Shown here piece by piece: positions 20,413 to 31,049 of a DNA stretch of 45,239 bases; position 1 is the stretch's first letter; the number at the start of each line of letters is the position of its first letter. The notes beneath the pieces were generated by a model. That model searched no databases and had not been told where the DNA came from. It saw nothing but the letters and a program-made list of their open reading frames with translations. Both the position numbers and the translations under genes were made by a program. Source of the DNA: Chara braunii (taxonomy: Eukaryota > Streptophyta > Charophyceae > Charales > Characeae); the NCBI GenBank assembly GCA_003427395.1, contig BFEA01000446.1, forward strand, positions 985,027-1,030,265, written 5' to 3'.

Positions 20413-20884
20413 CACGGTCGGAGAGTTTTTTAGCACCGCCTCCGTCGATCTCCCAATGTGTAACTAACGGCCAGATGACCGGTCGACGCCCTATACCCGC
20501 TTACACCTATATTTTTCAGTTTTATTAGGCCTAGTTGTGCACGACTCTGCAGGACAACGCATCCGACAATTGTGAATGCAGCTGGACTCGGTGCACTCGT
20601 CCCCGTCCCCACCCGACCCTAATGCTAGGTTCTATACATTCGACGCAGCCAAAGACATTGGTCTGCGAACACTCTCTGTCTCGTACGAAGGAAAGTCTGG
20701 TGCCGAGGGAAGCTGCCAATTACTGCGCCCGAAGATCCCGTCTGACACGCCGAACACTTCTCCAACGTGGGAGGCAGTTACAAAAAAAATCGACGATAAA
20801 AAGAAATATAACACAAATGAATTTTGTTTTATTCATTTAAAAAACACTTATAAACCATTAAATTAAAAAATACAAAAATCATGT

Positions 20885-20990
20885 CACACATCGTAGAATA
20901 CTTCGCTAGTGGGTCCAGGCCCCAGAACAGATACTACACTTGATCTTCCAAAAGGGCTCAAAGAAAAAAAGAAAAAAAAAAGAAAGGTAT
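20885..20990 (-). pseudogene. U2: U2 snRNA-like relic
   Basis: On the minus strand ATACCTTTCT, the U2 5' end, is followed after a T-rich insertion by GCCCTTTTGG and AGATCAAGTGTAGTATCTG, which is the U2 5' domain including the branch-site-pairing GUAGUA. A GGGGCC...GGACCC hairpin comes next and the remainder does not match U2. The 5' end is also interrupted by a LINE tail. I call it a decayed copy, not a working gene. Confidence 0.75.
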
Positions 20991-20991
20991 T

Positions 20992-20993
<2 letters not shown>

Positions 20994-21027
<34 letters not shown>

Positions 21028-21209
21028 AAGAAATAGCATAGTTTCATTATAAAAGCAAAAGGAGGCCGGGAATCCCTCCACATCTCAACCCGGAAGGGGG
21101 AACCAAGCCCCAAAGAGGCTGACTGGAAACCGGGTCCAGTGTCCCAGGCTCCTATCCTTAGTCTTGCTATTTCTGAAAAAAGGAAAAGTGTGACAATTAA
21201 AACCTACCA
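20994..21209 (-). mobile_element. Poly(A)-ended LINE/SINE tail with 15-bp target duplication
   Basis: Minus-strand insertion of about 216 bp, ending in a 30-nt A run at 20994-21026. AAAGAAAGGTATTTC flanks it at 20979-20993 and 21210-21224. The body matches 2654-2880 over its length and carries the CCGGGTTGAGATGTGGAGGG hairpin. It landed in the 5' end of the U2 relic. Confidence 0.88.
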
Positions 21210-21250
21210 AAAGAAAGGTATTTCCTTTACTTTTCATCTCTTGATTTGAT

Positions 21251-21366
21251 GGGTCTCGTTCCACTACTCGAAATGTGCAAAACGAGAGTGAATCTTCCGC
21301 TAGAAGACGGAAAGATACACCGCCTTTTGTCTTTTGTACATGTCAAAAAGTAGTGGAGCGAGGCCC
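21251..21366. mobile_element. MITE of the GGGCCTCGC family (upstream of the receptor kinase)
   Basis: A 116-bp element from GGGTCTCGTTCCACTACTC to AGTAGTGGAGCGAGGCCC, with GTGCAAAA and a TGAATCTTCC...GGAAAGAT centre as in the copy at 716-838. The flanks GAT/AAT do not give a clean duplication. It lies 125 bp before the kinase start codon and could overlap its promoter. Confidence 0.8.
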
Positions 21367-21490
21367 AATGCTCGAAGTACCGTCGCTCACCTGTCACTTA
21401 CCGTCCCACACGTTTCACACTCACCCGAACCAGTTGCTGGTGCATCGAGGCCCCAGCTCTGATTAGCGGATATGGCGAACGCTAGCGGAT

Positions 21491-24412
21491 ATGGCGAAAT
21501 GCATCCACTCCATGCACGCGCGGAGGCGGGCGCTGATATCGAAGTTGGTGTCATCGGTAGGTATGGGTCGACCTCTGGCACGCCTCGGACCCTTCCTTGC
21601 GGTCATGGTGTGTTTGTTTGCACCTCGCATGGAGGGCTGCAGCGACCGTTCTGGTGGGAACCAGGTACGGGGGGCTGCAGCGACCGTTCTGGGGGGAACG
21701 AGGTATGGGGGGATAGAGGAGGACGAAGAAGGGGGAGGAGGAGGAGGGCGAAGAGAAACGAATAAGCGCTCCCGAGTGCCATGGCCATCCTTCCCGGGAA
21801 TGCACTCGCCACCGACACTTGGCCCACTTGGCTTCCAGGGTAATGACGACGCGCGCAGGTCCCTTCAGGTGGCATCAGGGGAGGTGTCTGTAATGAATCC
21901 GACTCTAGTTACTGGAATTAGCGTGGTTGTTCGCAAGCCAGAGATCCTCCCTATTTTCAACCGGACGGAATATCTACTGAGCGTTAGTCGGTTAGTTGTT
22001 GCTCCTAATGAAACCGCTGTCTACTATGTATTGACGGAGTTGTGTACGAGGCCCAGCCTGGAGTTATATTTACAGTCAATCAGGAAGGCAGATTTAGGGC
22101 TGCCGTTGCTGGGGAACGTGGGTGCGCAAGGAGAGGTGGTCACTTACAGTTGGCCTTCTGCCAATGAGAGTGGGCCAGCAAATCTTACGCCTACAGATAT
22201 GTATCTCTACGACACGGTTAGTATATTCTGCATGGATGTTTCTGGCTCGGGAAACCACCTTGTCCTATCCACGCGGAATGTACATAATCAGTATCCGGAC
22301 ACGGAGATTACCCTGCTAGACGTGAGAGATGGCCAATGGGTAGTGTTAGCAAAGGGCAATTTCTCTCTGGATTCGCTAGCGTATGATCCCACGAAGACTA
22401 GGCTTTATACTGGCAACTTTTACGGAGGACAGATCATCGCCGCCCCGATGATGGTTGGAAATGGCGACGTTCCCGCCGTGGATGAAGGATCCTTGATGGT
22501 CACTACGCTTTCCAATGGGGTGAGTGCTGTTTTTAGTGGCCGCAGCTTCGATCCAATGGGGAGGTGCCTCTACTTCTTAGATGATTTGAGCTCATCATCA
22601 CTGTCTAGGTTAGATCTTCAGTCCGCTGAAGGAAATTTCACCGGCCTTATCGACATGTCAGAACTTGCTGGTTCAGGGCAGCCGTTTGGTCCACCACTCG
22701 TAACTAGCAACGGATGCAATCTCTTCATCATTGATACTGGAGGCATACTTCATTGGATTACACTCGACTCGCGCTGTGGCAGAGTCCGGACAGCCAGAAC
22801 TGTTGCGAATGTTACTGATGTATCGTGGTCCCGCACACGTCATCGCTCCGGCTTTGACCTTCATGACAACGGCTCCGCCGCGAGCCTATACCTGGCTACG
22901 GATCATGCGAGCATTCTTCGGCTGGAGTTGGATATCAGCGCTTTGCACTCCTGTGATCAGTCCGATGATGACGCCATGCCGAATGCAACTGTGTCCGCGT
23001 CGGCTCCTCCTCCGCAGAGCGCGCCGACCAGCCTGCCATCACTATCTTTGGCAACGCCATCGTCGAGCTCCTCGGCGAAGTCCGACCCAGCTGTGCCCGG
23101 GTCATCCCCTCCTTCCAGCGCGCCAAGCAGCATGCCGTCCGTGTCGTTGACACCATCGCCGACCTCGCAGAAGAAGTTATTACCTGATAAGCCTCGAGAT
23201 GCGAAGGCGAACATTATTCTTGTAGTATCTGTCGTTGTTCCCATCGCGATCTGTGTCGTGAGCTCCGCTCTGGTCGCTGGAGTCGTGTTATTCCGGAGGA
23301 GGTCCCGACGGCGGCGGCAAGATGCCACAGCATCGGTGTTGTCGACGTCGGCGGTGAAACACTCCTTGCACGTCAGTAGAACGAGTATCGAAGAAGATGG
23401 CTCTGCTCAACGTGGCCGTGGGCTTCAGCCTGCCGGCGTTAAAGAGTTTTCCTTGGAGCAACTGGCCCACTGCACAAACAACTTCGACCACATTTACCGG
23501 GTAGGCGAGAAGGGGGCGTTCGGGGAGGTGTTCTGGGGATCGATCGCGGACAGGCAGGTTGCCATCAAGGTGATGATGGGAGAGCTCACGCCGGAGAAGC
23601 GGCAGCAGTTCGTGGCAGAGGTCAACACTCTCAGCCGGCTGCATCACGCCAACCTCATCGAGCTGATAGGCTTCTGTCAGGCGGGAGATCGGTCCATGTT
23701 GGTCTACCCTTTCTTCTCGGGCGGCAGTTTGCACGCTCGGTTGCATAACAGGGGCGGGATACCGGGGAGGCATCCTCTTCCGCCGCTGACGCTGGGCGAG
23801 CGCGTTTCCATCGCGTATCAGATAGCGAGCGGGTTGAGCTACCTGCATCATGGTGCTAATCCGCCGGTCATTCATCGGGATATCAAAAGCCTCAACGTCC
23901 TCCTGACTGACGGGTCGGGGGAGAATCTCCACGCCGTCCTTGCGGATTTCGGATTGGCTGCCATCGGGCAGAACATCTTCGAGACGACGCGGAAGAGCTT
24001 CGTGGAGACGTCGCACATCGCCGGCACGCACGGTTACATGGCACCGGAGTACTGCCTATCGGGTAGATTGACATTGATGAACGACGTGTACGCGTTCGGG
24101 GTGATCGTTCTAGAGTTGCTGAGCGGAAGGAGGGCGGCGACACCGCAAGATCCTTCCTCAGGCGGCGGGTGGCTGACGATCGTTGGTTGGGCCAATGACC
24201 TTGCGCAGCGTGCGGACTGCGATCTCCCATGGGCACTCCTGGATGATCATATGCGGGGTGAGGTGGAGAGTAACTTGAAGAGCAAGCATCAAGCGCAAGA
24301 GCTAACCTCGTTGGCGATGGATTGCGTTCACCTATTGGAAGAGAGTAGGCCGACGATGAAGGTCGTCCTGCACAGGCTTGAAAGTATAGTCTCCCAAGCA
24401 GAGAAACCCTAA
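21491..24412 (+). CDS. Receptor-like protein kinase with beta-propeller-like ectodomain
   Basis: 973 codons without interruption; expected at the plasma membrane as a receptor serine/threonine kinase. From Met25 (21563) a hydrophobic stretch (residues 29-45) makes a signal peptide, so the start may be Met25. Residues about 130-490 form repeated beta-strand units (LAYDPTKTRLYTGNFYGGQI, SFDPMGRCLYFLDD, ASLYLATDHASILRLELD) resembling NHL/YWTD propellers, with many N-glycosylation sites. A Pro/Ser-rich linker (about 497-565) precedes one membrane segment (575-601) and a basic stop-transfer RRRSRRRR. Kinase: glycine loop GEKGAFGEV (672-680, first canonical Gly replaced by Glu), VAIK Lys693, HRD 795-797, DFG 819-821, APE 851-853. 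All catalytic residues are kept, as in active RD kinases of the plant RLK/Pelle family. The ligand is unknown. The lack of introns is notable. Confidence 0.9.
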   Translation: MAKCIHSMHARRRALISKLVSSVGMGRPLARLGPFLAVMVCLFAPRMEGCSDRSGGNQVRGAAATVLGGTRYGGIEEDEEGGGGGGRRETNKRSRVPWPSFPGMHSPPTLGPLGFQGNDDARRSLQVASGEVSVMNPTLVTGISVVVRKPEILPIFNRTEYLLSVSRLVVAPNETAVYYVLTELCTRPSLELYLQSIRKADLGLPLLGNVGAQGEVVTYSWPSANESGPANLTPTDMYLYDTVSIFCMDVSGSGNHLVLSTRNVHNQYPDTEITLLDVRDGQWVVLAKGNFSLDSLAYDPTKTRLYTGNFYGGQIIAAPMMVGNGDVPAVDEGSLMVTTLSNGVSAVFSGRSFDPMGRCLYFLDDLSSSSLSRLDLQSAEGNFTGLIDMSELAGSGQPFGPPLVTSNGCNLFIIDTGGILHWITLDSRCGRVRTARTVANVTDVSWSRTRHRSGFDLHDNGSAASLYLATDHASILRLELDISALHSCDQSDDDAMPNATVSASAPPPQSAPTSLPSLSLATPSSSSSAKSDPAVPGSSPPSSAPSSMPSVSLTPSPTSQKKLLPDKPRDAKANIILVVSVVVPIAICVVSSALVAGVVLFRRRSRRRRQDATASVLSTSAVKHSLHVSRTSIEEDGSAQRGRGLQPAGVKEFSLEQLAHCTNNFDHIYRVGEKGAFGEVFWGSIADRQVAIKVMMGELTPEKRQQFVAEVNTLSRLHHANLIELIGFCQAGDRSMLVYPFFSGGSLHARLHNRGGIPGRHPLPPLTLGERVSIAYQIASGLSYLHHGANPPVIHRDIKSLNVLLTDGSGENLHAVLADFGLAAIGQNIFETTRKSFVETSHIAGTHGYMAPEYCLSGRLTLMNDVYAFGVIVLELLSGRRAATPQDPSSGGGWLTIVGWANDLAQRADCDLPWALLDDHMRGEVESNLKSKHQAQELTSLAMDCVHLLEESRPTMKVVLHRLESIVSQAEKP

Positions 24413-24896
24413 CTAGCTAGCTGTTAATTACTCGCAGTGGCGCTTGCAGGCGACCAACGCACAGAATTACGCTGTGATATGCACGTGGTTCTACTGCTTC
24501 TGTTATCATGCATGACCTTCTGCGAGGTAGCGTCAGTATCTGTCTGTCTTTTTTTTTTTTTTTTTTTTTTTTTTTCCGTCCTTTGAAAGTTCGGCGGCCG
24601 TGCGATGATAGATCGACTGTGGGCGGGCCCAAGGTGACTCAATACAATTATTGATCATTTACGCTGTTATTGTTGGAACAGCCCCTCCGTCATGCTATTG
24701 TTTTAATTTGATTCTCTACTCATCACTAATTGCCGGTATTGGAGGTGGACGCTAACCGGCAAACGAAGGGAAGAAGGATGCGTAAGGCATAGAGGGATTC
24801 GAATCTAGTAGCCTTGATAGAATTCAGTGATTGACGGCAAAGGTAGTTCCTCACCATAAGAAGAGAGTTGCAGTCGGGCGCAGGCATGCGCGCGCG
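24413..24896. other. 3' flank of the kinase gene; poly(T) near 24550
   Basis: No gene is recognised. A T run of about 27 nt at 24549-24575 and AT-rich sequence follow the stop codon. No unambiguous polyadenylation signal can be assigned. Confidence 0.5.
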
Positions 24897-24926
24897 CGAG
24901 AGAGAGAGAAAGACAGAGACAGAGAG

Positions 24927-25007
<81 letters not shown>

Positions 25008-25008
25008 N

Positions 25009-25070
<62 letters not shown>
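24897..25070. repeat. (GA)n microsatellite of about 170 bp
   Basis: Nearly pure GA run with one unknown base at 25008, so its true length is uncertain. Arg-Glu and Leu-Ser frames across it are artefacts. Confidence 0.97.
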
Positions 25071-25073
<3 letters not shown>

Positions 25074-25722
25074 GCAATATTGGACAACACGTGCGAGGCT
25101 TTAGTTTCACAGAATACACGTCCTGTCCATGGGTTGCCACAAAACAGTCCCGACTACCCTTCTACCTCTCTGCTCAGGTAATCCTTTCAGCCATTGTCAT
25201 CAGTATATATACCCTTTGGTCCAGATACTACCCCATCCGGCTGAATCCTAGTCCTTGCAGAGTCCTGTTATCATCGCGCAGTAGTCACACTTGAAGAATT
25301 CCCGTAGTCCATAAGTTCCATTGAGTGTGAAATCTCAACTCCGAAGAATATGCAGTATTCATGTCGCTTGCTGTTGAGAACCCTATGTCTGAAAATTCAC
25401 GTAGTCGCACGTAGAAGACGTATTCATTATCTGCCTGGCCAGGAGTGCCTTTTTCAGCCCTGTGTGCTGCAGTATTCATGTAAGGGACGCCGGGCCCGTT
25501 TCCCGGTTATAATTGATTTTTGAAAAAAATAAAATAAAAAAAATCAGTGTCGCGAGTCTGTATACCTTGAAGCCGAGATTTATATTCCATGTGTTTGCAC
25601 GTAGTGCTAAGAAGAACCTAGGAGTGCTGAATCGGTTCAACTCCTGAAATCAAGGGTTGAATACGCTCTCCGTATTTTGCATATCACTAAGGAGGTCGGG
25701 TGCTCAGTTTCCATTTTCTATT
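25071..25722. other. No supported gene
   Basis: Contains GCAGTATTCATGT twice (about 25350 and 25470) and an AT-rich patch, but no recognisable coding or RNA feature. Confidence 0.4.
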
Positions 25723-26040
25723 TCAGTCGTGCTTCAAGCGACATTCCCTATGTACTTCAATGCTTATCATTCGAATTGATGCGCTCGGGGGTTTCTTTCC
25801 CATTCTTTGTCTCGTCTTGGTCTTTCTTTGCTTTGTCTCGTCTTGGTCTGTCTTTGGGCCTCGCCACACAGACTTTAGAAACATGCAAAAGACAAAAATG
25901 TTGCGAGTGAATCTAGTCGTTTTCTAGCAAAAAGTTCATTCTCTTTTTGCACGTTTTGAAAACCTGTGTGGCGAGGCCCTTTGTCTTGTCCGGTTACGCG
26001 AAGTCCTGCACTCGCATGCCGTGTGTTGCTTTCACTGTGA
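25723..26040 (+). repeat. Left pseudo-LTR of the Penelope-like element
   Basis: Direct repeat of 31104-31312, nearly identical over about 190 bp once the MITE at 25856-25979 is removed. It starts at CAGTCGTGCTTCAAG, which in the right copy lies just after the hammerhead-like core, and it lacks an 18-bp segment found in the right copy. Confidence 0.85.
25856..25979. mobile_element. MITE of the GGGCCTCGC family with TTT duplication and known empty site
   Basis: A 124-bp element with perfect 16-bp terminal inverted repeats GGGCCTCGCCACACAG, flanked by TTT at 25853-25855 and 25980-25982. The right pseudo-LTR reads straight through GTCTGTCTTTGTCTTG near 31246-31261, giving the uninterrupted target. 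The interior has the family's GCAAAA...TTTTTGC and GAATCTAG...CTAGCAA inverted pairs. Confidence 0.93.
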
Positions 26041-26243
26041 CATACACGCACAGAACCAACGGGGAGATTTCACCCCGGTTGTGTGACTGCGATCTTCACA
26101 CTTGTATCTCATTTCTTATCTTACTCTCCACTCTAATCTCCTGCGTTCTACCTAGTCTCTTCCTTTCCACCTTTTCTATCTGCCTTCTCCCTTCCTGGTG
26201 GGCGGAGATTTTTAGAGGATGACTGTAGTCCTCCGGTTACGAG

Positions 26244-27907
26244 ATGTACAGGCCGGGGGGTTGCCATTTTTGTCGGCTACCCGACCACTTCATACGCGAG
26301 TGTCCCTTTCGCAGCTGCTCGAAGGGAGCGGAGATGGTGGCCAACATCCAAGGAGCCATGAATAACGGTTCAAGTCAGGGCAGTGGCGTCTTGTTGCCTG
26401 CCCCGAACTCTTCTTACTCTTCGTCTTCTTCGCAAGGAACGGGGATGGCCAGCATGTCCAACGCCATTGTACCGTATCAAGCGACGCAGAACACGGTCAT
26501 TAACAACGCGGGAGCGAACATCGGAGGATTAAACGATTTTCGAGGTAATCAAGATGGTCAACGTTATTCGAAACCGTACTCAGGGAATTACCGATATCAA
26601 GATCGGGATGATCGTTTCGACAAAATCTACGGACTACTATCGGAGCAAGCGGAGGAACGGCAGCAGAAGAAACAAGAAGCAGCCAAGCTGGAGTTGCTGG
26701 AAGCTAAGAAGAAAAGACTACAGATCGAAGAAGAGAAAAATGCTCAAGCAAGAAAGGAGAAGGAATTGCAGGAGGCGAGGTTGGGTAAAATAGTTACGAG
26801 CAGCATAAAAACTGTTTGCGAATCTGTCCTGGGCAAGAAAGTCGATCTCGCAGATGAGGACGAGACGAGGACGAGACTGATGTGAGTAAGCTAAGGAGGG
26901 AACTGGAGGAGTTAAAATCTAGGTGTGCAGGTGAGAAAGCCGAATCAAGTCTGGATGCGCTACGACGAGAGAAAGAGGCACTTCAGAAGGCGGACGCTAT
27001 GAGCAACGAAGAGGTGGTACTCAGAAAGGAAATCGAGATGCTGAAGGCACGCAACGATATCAACCAGTCAGCAATGGCTTCATCCGAGAACTCGCGCAGC
27101 GACGAGATTGCTGCCCTGCGGCTACAGATCCAAGAGCTCGAAGCTGTCCGGACAGCCTTGCAGGATCGAAGCAGTGAGTTGGGTGTCCTTAGAGCAGAGA
27201 ATTCCTCCCTCAAGGACTTCCAAGATCTCAGAGGGGAAATCGCACATCTGAAGAATTCATGTAATAACAAGAGGGCCTCTGATGCCATCGCTGAGAAGAG
27301 TCCACCTGTCGAACCTGATAAAGCCAGGCAGCGAATGGTTCCCATTGGTGACGCGGTGTATACCCCGAAAGATCTGGAGTCTCTCCAGAAGGCCTATAAG
27401 AAGGCGCAGGAAGGTGAAGACATGGCGAACAAGGAGATCCAAGCTCTCAAAGAACGAGTGGCGAGAATGGGTGCTCAACTGTTAACGAAGCAACGTGCCA
27501 CCGGTAGGCGGTCGGCCGTAAGAAGAACTACACCGCGGAATCTAAGGCCTACCTTGAGTGCGATACACATTGACGATGATGATTCGGGTAAGGAAGGGAA
27601 TGCCAAAGCTACTCAGGAGACGCATGAGGTAGCAGGTAAAGCAGAGGATACCCAGCTACGGAACTCGAAGTTTCAGGAGGAGGAGCGGCGTGCAGTTCGT
27701 CAGGCGAAGAAAGCCGATATGCGGAAGATGTGTGATGATGAAGGGATCACATACATTAAGCTCGACCAGTCGAAAGCTGATGTGGCTGAGAATCGCGCGA
27801 GAAGGAGATTCGCTGATTGGTTGAAAGATCAAGGTCTTCAAGACGAGGATCACGATGAACAGGACCAGGCCTACGCCACTTCCAGTGAAGATGTTAATGA
27901 TGAGTGA
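26244..27907 (+). pseudogene. Penelope-like element ORF1: CCHC and coiled-coil protein, one frameshift
   Basis: The ATG at 26244 opens MYRPGGCHFCRLPDHFIREC, giving a C-x2-C-x4-H-x4-C knuckle at residues 7-20. A Ser/Gln/Asn-rich linker follows, then long coiled coil. At about 26870 a GACGAG/ACGAG direct repeat has shifted the frame: the first frame stops at 26885 and the coiled coil continues in the next (ETDVSKLRRELEELKSR) to 27907. About 555 residues combined, ending in an acidic tail. A nucleic-acid-binding, self-assembling role is inferred from the layout. The link to the downstream RT rests on position between the direct repeats and a 40-nt gap; a fused host gene is the alternative. Confidence 0.65.
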
Positions 27908-27946
27908 GGTCGCGCCCTGAGGGTATCTACGTTATGGAAGTGGGCT

Positions 27947-28384
27947 TTGCTATGTCACGATTTTCGGAAGTCCTCACCCTCGGATGATATTTTGTATTTA
28001 TTCCGATTAATTGTTGTATTACTAATTATTAATAATCGGGTTCGGTGGCGTAATAAATTCTGTGACCTTTTATTGCATTTACTTGAGATCGGCTATAATT
28101 TCAAATCTTGTCCCGGCCCTGTTGTCTGTGCGCTCATCTCACCCTGGTACAAGCACTGTTATATAGGGTGCACTTCCCGATCTGTTAATATTCGCTGGAA
28201 GGAACACTTATTCTCCACTCATTCTATCAAACCGCGTAGTAGGAATCGTAAACTGTATAGATGGATACGAAGAGTTGGTACTGAAGGATATATCCCTATT
28301 CCTATCTTTATCCCTTGCGGCGATGACCTTATGTCCACTGAGCAATTTTTCATTCGTTCCTTTTCTCCCTCTCAACTCCACTAG
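27947..28384 (+). pseudogene. GIY-YIG endonuclease domain of the Penelope-like element
   Basis: The frame contains PWYKHCYIGCTSRSVNIRWK with EHL directly after, the YIG strand and Arg helix of the GIY-YIG fold (YIG near 28160). Next come LYRWIRRVG and STEQFFIRSF, whose Glu (28339-28341) fits the catalytic glutamate. The first GIY strand is degenerate (VVCALIS). No ATG-started long ORF joins it to the RT; several stops lie between 28385 and 28885. Family knowledge: the nuclease nicks target DNA to prime reverse transcription. It lies upstream of the RT, opposite to canonical Penelope/Poseidon elements. Confidence 0.75.
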
Positions 28385-28885
28385 ACCGCGCATTTCCCGC
28401 CATCGCCTTTGTCGCCCCGGAGATCTTATGGACCAATTATATCCAAGTTTTAAGAATATTTGGAAATAATATATAATGGAATCAATCATATATCATATAA
28501 ATAGATGAAAATGGAAAGGAGCAAACGGAAGAGGAAAACTTATCCCCCACCTTCTTCTTCTCTCTCTACTCTATCTCTCCCATCTCCCTTAAGTTTTTTT
28601 TCTTCACCTCTCGGTCTTCCCTCTTCCAGTCTAGTATCGATTCTCCGTCAGCTTTCTCAGTCTCAACTCCCTTTCCCACTTTCTGTCCACATCCTGTCCG
28701 GCAACTGCTTCTCTGATAAATAGAAGATTATTCGTCGCCTATTTGGTTGCTCCACCATTTCCTCCTCAAACCTTCCCGTCTCCCTGCTAAAACATTGTTG
28801 TGCTTGGTTTCAACCCCGAACTACTATCTCCTTCCACACCATCGAACTCTAATCGCTCCCCTGCAAGGACAGTCTTGTTGAACTC

Positions 28886-30880
28886 TTGAAGCATCCTCAA
28901 TCCCGCCGGGACCTCTCATCTTGGAGTCTCAACTCACTTGTCGATGCCTATAATGCTGTTCGCACCATCTCAACCAAGAAATCCCGTACCACCATGCGTA
29001 TCATCCTCTCTCAAGTCTGTCGTAGGTGGTTATCCCTCAATCTCTCCGCCCGTCTAGTCGTCCGTATTAGGTACGACGAAAATGCTGTGAAGTCTGCAAT
29101 TAGGCGAGTTTGTCATCATAGTATACTGGAATTAAACTATCCGCGATCGTACTTGCAATTGGTGTGTAGGAAACTACGCGTGGTATGGACTAAGAACCAG
29201 ACTGTTTTCGACATTCTGCACAACTTTAGGAGCTACTATGTTATCTCTGAACCTTCTTGTACTTGTGATTCTGGTTCTTCGACATTCCCAAGGACCGATG
29301 GTCATGTATCTTTTAGAATTAGCGAGTATGATATTCTTCCCGATTATCCACGTAACTCTTAAAATCATGTTTATCCCAGTTATGCTACACATGCCGAATC
29401 ACTTAGGAAGCAGATAGCGGAATCGTTTGAGCAGTTTTTCGGGGCAAGTTTTGATGCCCTGCTCGTTGGACTAGACGGCTGTTTTGCGAAGAGTAACCGT
29501 AGTAATATGCCTGGCGGGTGCATTTCGTTTCACGACGTTCACCCGTGGAAATCTAGATTTGAAGGTTTGGTTTTATGTCCGTTGGATCACAATGCAGGCG
29601 ACGCATATGTGTGCTGCCCTACTATATACGCTGGAGGTTTACGTAAACTGTTTACAGAGAATCCAGGACTGCAGGTCATCACGGAAGTTGAGAATAGCAT
29701 ACTGCAACTATGCAAGACCGATTACATGTCGCAGAAGCTGCAAGCATTGGCTCCATGGTTATCATCTGGCAAATTGGGAAGATCCTATGTAATCCCAAAA
29801 CACAAAGACATCAATAAGTGGCGCCCGATCTGCCCATCCTGGAATGAACCCTCCCGTAAAGCTGCTAGAATCATCTCACTCTGTGTTAACGAGTTCCTCA
29901 AACGTCTCCCTACTAACTCCCATCTCAACCTGCACTGCACTCACTTACTTACCACCTTTCTGTCCAAGGTCAACAAGAGTATCGCTCCCAGAGATTATCT
30001 TATTGCCAGCAGTTTCAATGTTAAGGAAATGTTCTATCAGTTGCCACATTCGTCGGTCATTGCGGCCGTTGAATGGGCAGTAAGTTTTTTCGAAGAGAAA
30101 GGCTACTACAAGTGCCTTGTCAACTGTAAAAGTAGGAGTGTTATTCTAAGTAGGGTCTCTAACTCGCAATCGGGATATAAGTCAGTTAAGTTTTCGTTAT
30201 TACTTCGATTCATCGTCTATGATTTGGGGAGAACGTATACTATGGCAATTCGTAAAGTAGTTAAACAGAACCTTGGCATACCAATGGGTAAGTCTTCGAG
30301 CCCAGCCTTGGCATGTTTGCTGTGTGCACACAATGAGTACACATTTCTGAGAAGTTTAGGTAACGACTGACGCTTGGTTTTTGGGTGTAGGCTTGTAGAT
30401 GATGTCTCGGTTTTCATTAGATTTAAGAAACAGCAATACAGGTCAATGAGGAAGGCAGAGGGCATCATGCACAATTTTGACACTAACTGTTATGACAAGC
30501 ATCTTACATTAGAATGTACCAGTAATGGGGGGCAGTGGCCTTACCTGGGTTGTCGGATTTTAGTAGGAAGAGAGCCCGTTCGAATCTTCTGTCAGGCCCT
30601 TCACGAAAACCAGGACAATCTGCTAGAAGGAAAGGGCATTATTTTTCAAAATCTTCAGGACTTCAGGTCAATCTGCTCGGAAGACGTGGGTTCCCTTCAA
30701 AATCTCTTCCTTCTTTCATATATGCCATGGGCACATTACCAGCAGCAGAGGCGTGCTTCCTGTTCACATTGAAGATGGAACTCAGAAGACGTGGGTTCCC
30801 TGACAAGTACTTCGACAAGGCTCTTCTCAATTTTAACATAAGAATCAAGCGCGGGTGGGCCATTTGGGTTTCTTGCTTTA
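28886..30880 (+). pseudogene. Penelope-like reverse transcriptase, broken
   Basis: 28886-29362 is a basic helical stretch with a CTCDSGSSTFPRTDGH cluster that could be a CxC zinc motif. After a stop, 29507-30370 holds LVLCPLDHN, YVIPKHKDINKWRPI (typical fingers), SSFNVKEMFYQLP (motif A, with Asn at 30017-30019 where the first catalytic Asp belongs) and LGIPMGKSSSPALAC (motif B). A TGA at 30368 precedes VDDVSVF (30395-30403), the second catalytic pair, still intact. Further shifts near 30570 lead to the thumb-like ELRRRGFPDKYFDKALLNFN. Telomerase and group II RTs are less likely given the GIY-YIG neighbour. Confidence 0.78.
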
Positions 30881-31049
30881 CGAATTGGTCCCAGCAGGTC
30901 TGCGGTGGTCATATGAGTTCCACTATGTTGGCCCAGTCCCGGTCCCGGTAACCGGTTCCGCTTGGCCCAGTTGTTTTTTGGCTTTCGCCCCAGTTCCTTG
31001 ATATAAGTAGTCTGTCATTCTATTTCTCTCCCCATCTCTAGCGCAGCCC

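Noticed and set aside
23288-24236. Minus-strand ORFs under the kinase gene
   Set aside because: Antisense shadows of a GC-rich, clearly conserved kinase coding sequence.
24805-25181. Arg-Glu and Leu-Ser repeat ORFs
   Set aside because: Translations of the (GA)n microsatellite, including one unknown base.
28505-28723. Small Ser/Leu/Pro-rich ORF between GIY-YIG and RT
   Set aside because: It lies in a C/T-rich linker inside the Penelope-like element, with stops on both sides and no motif.
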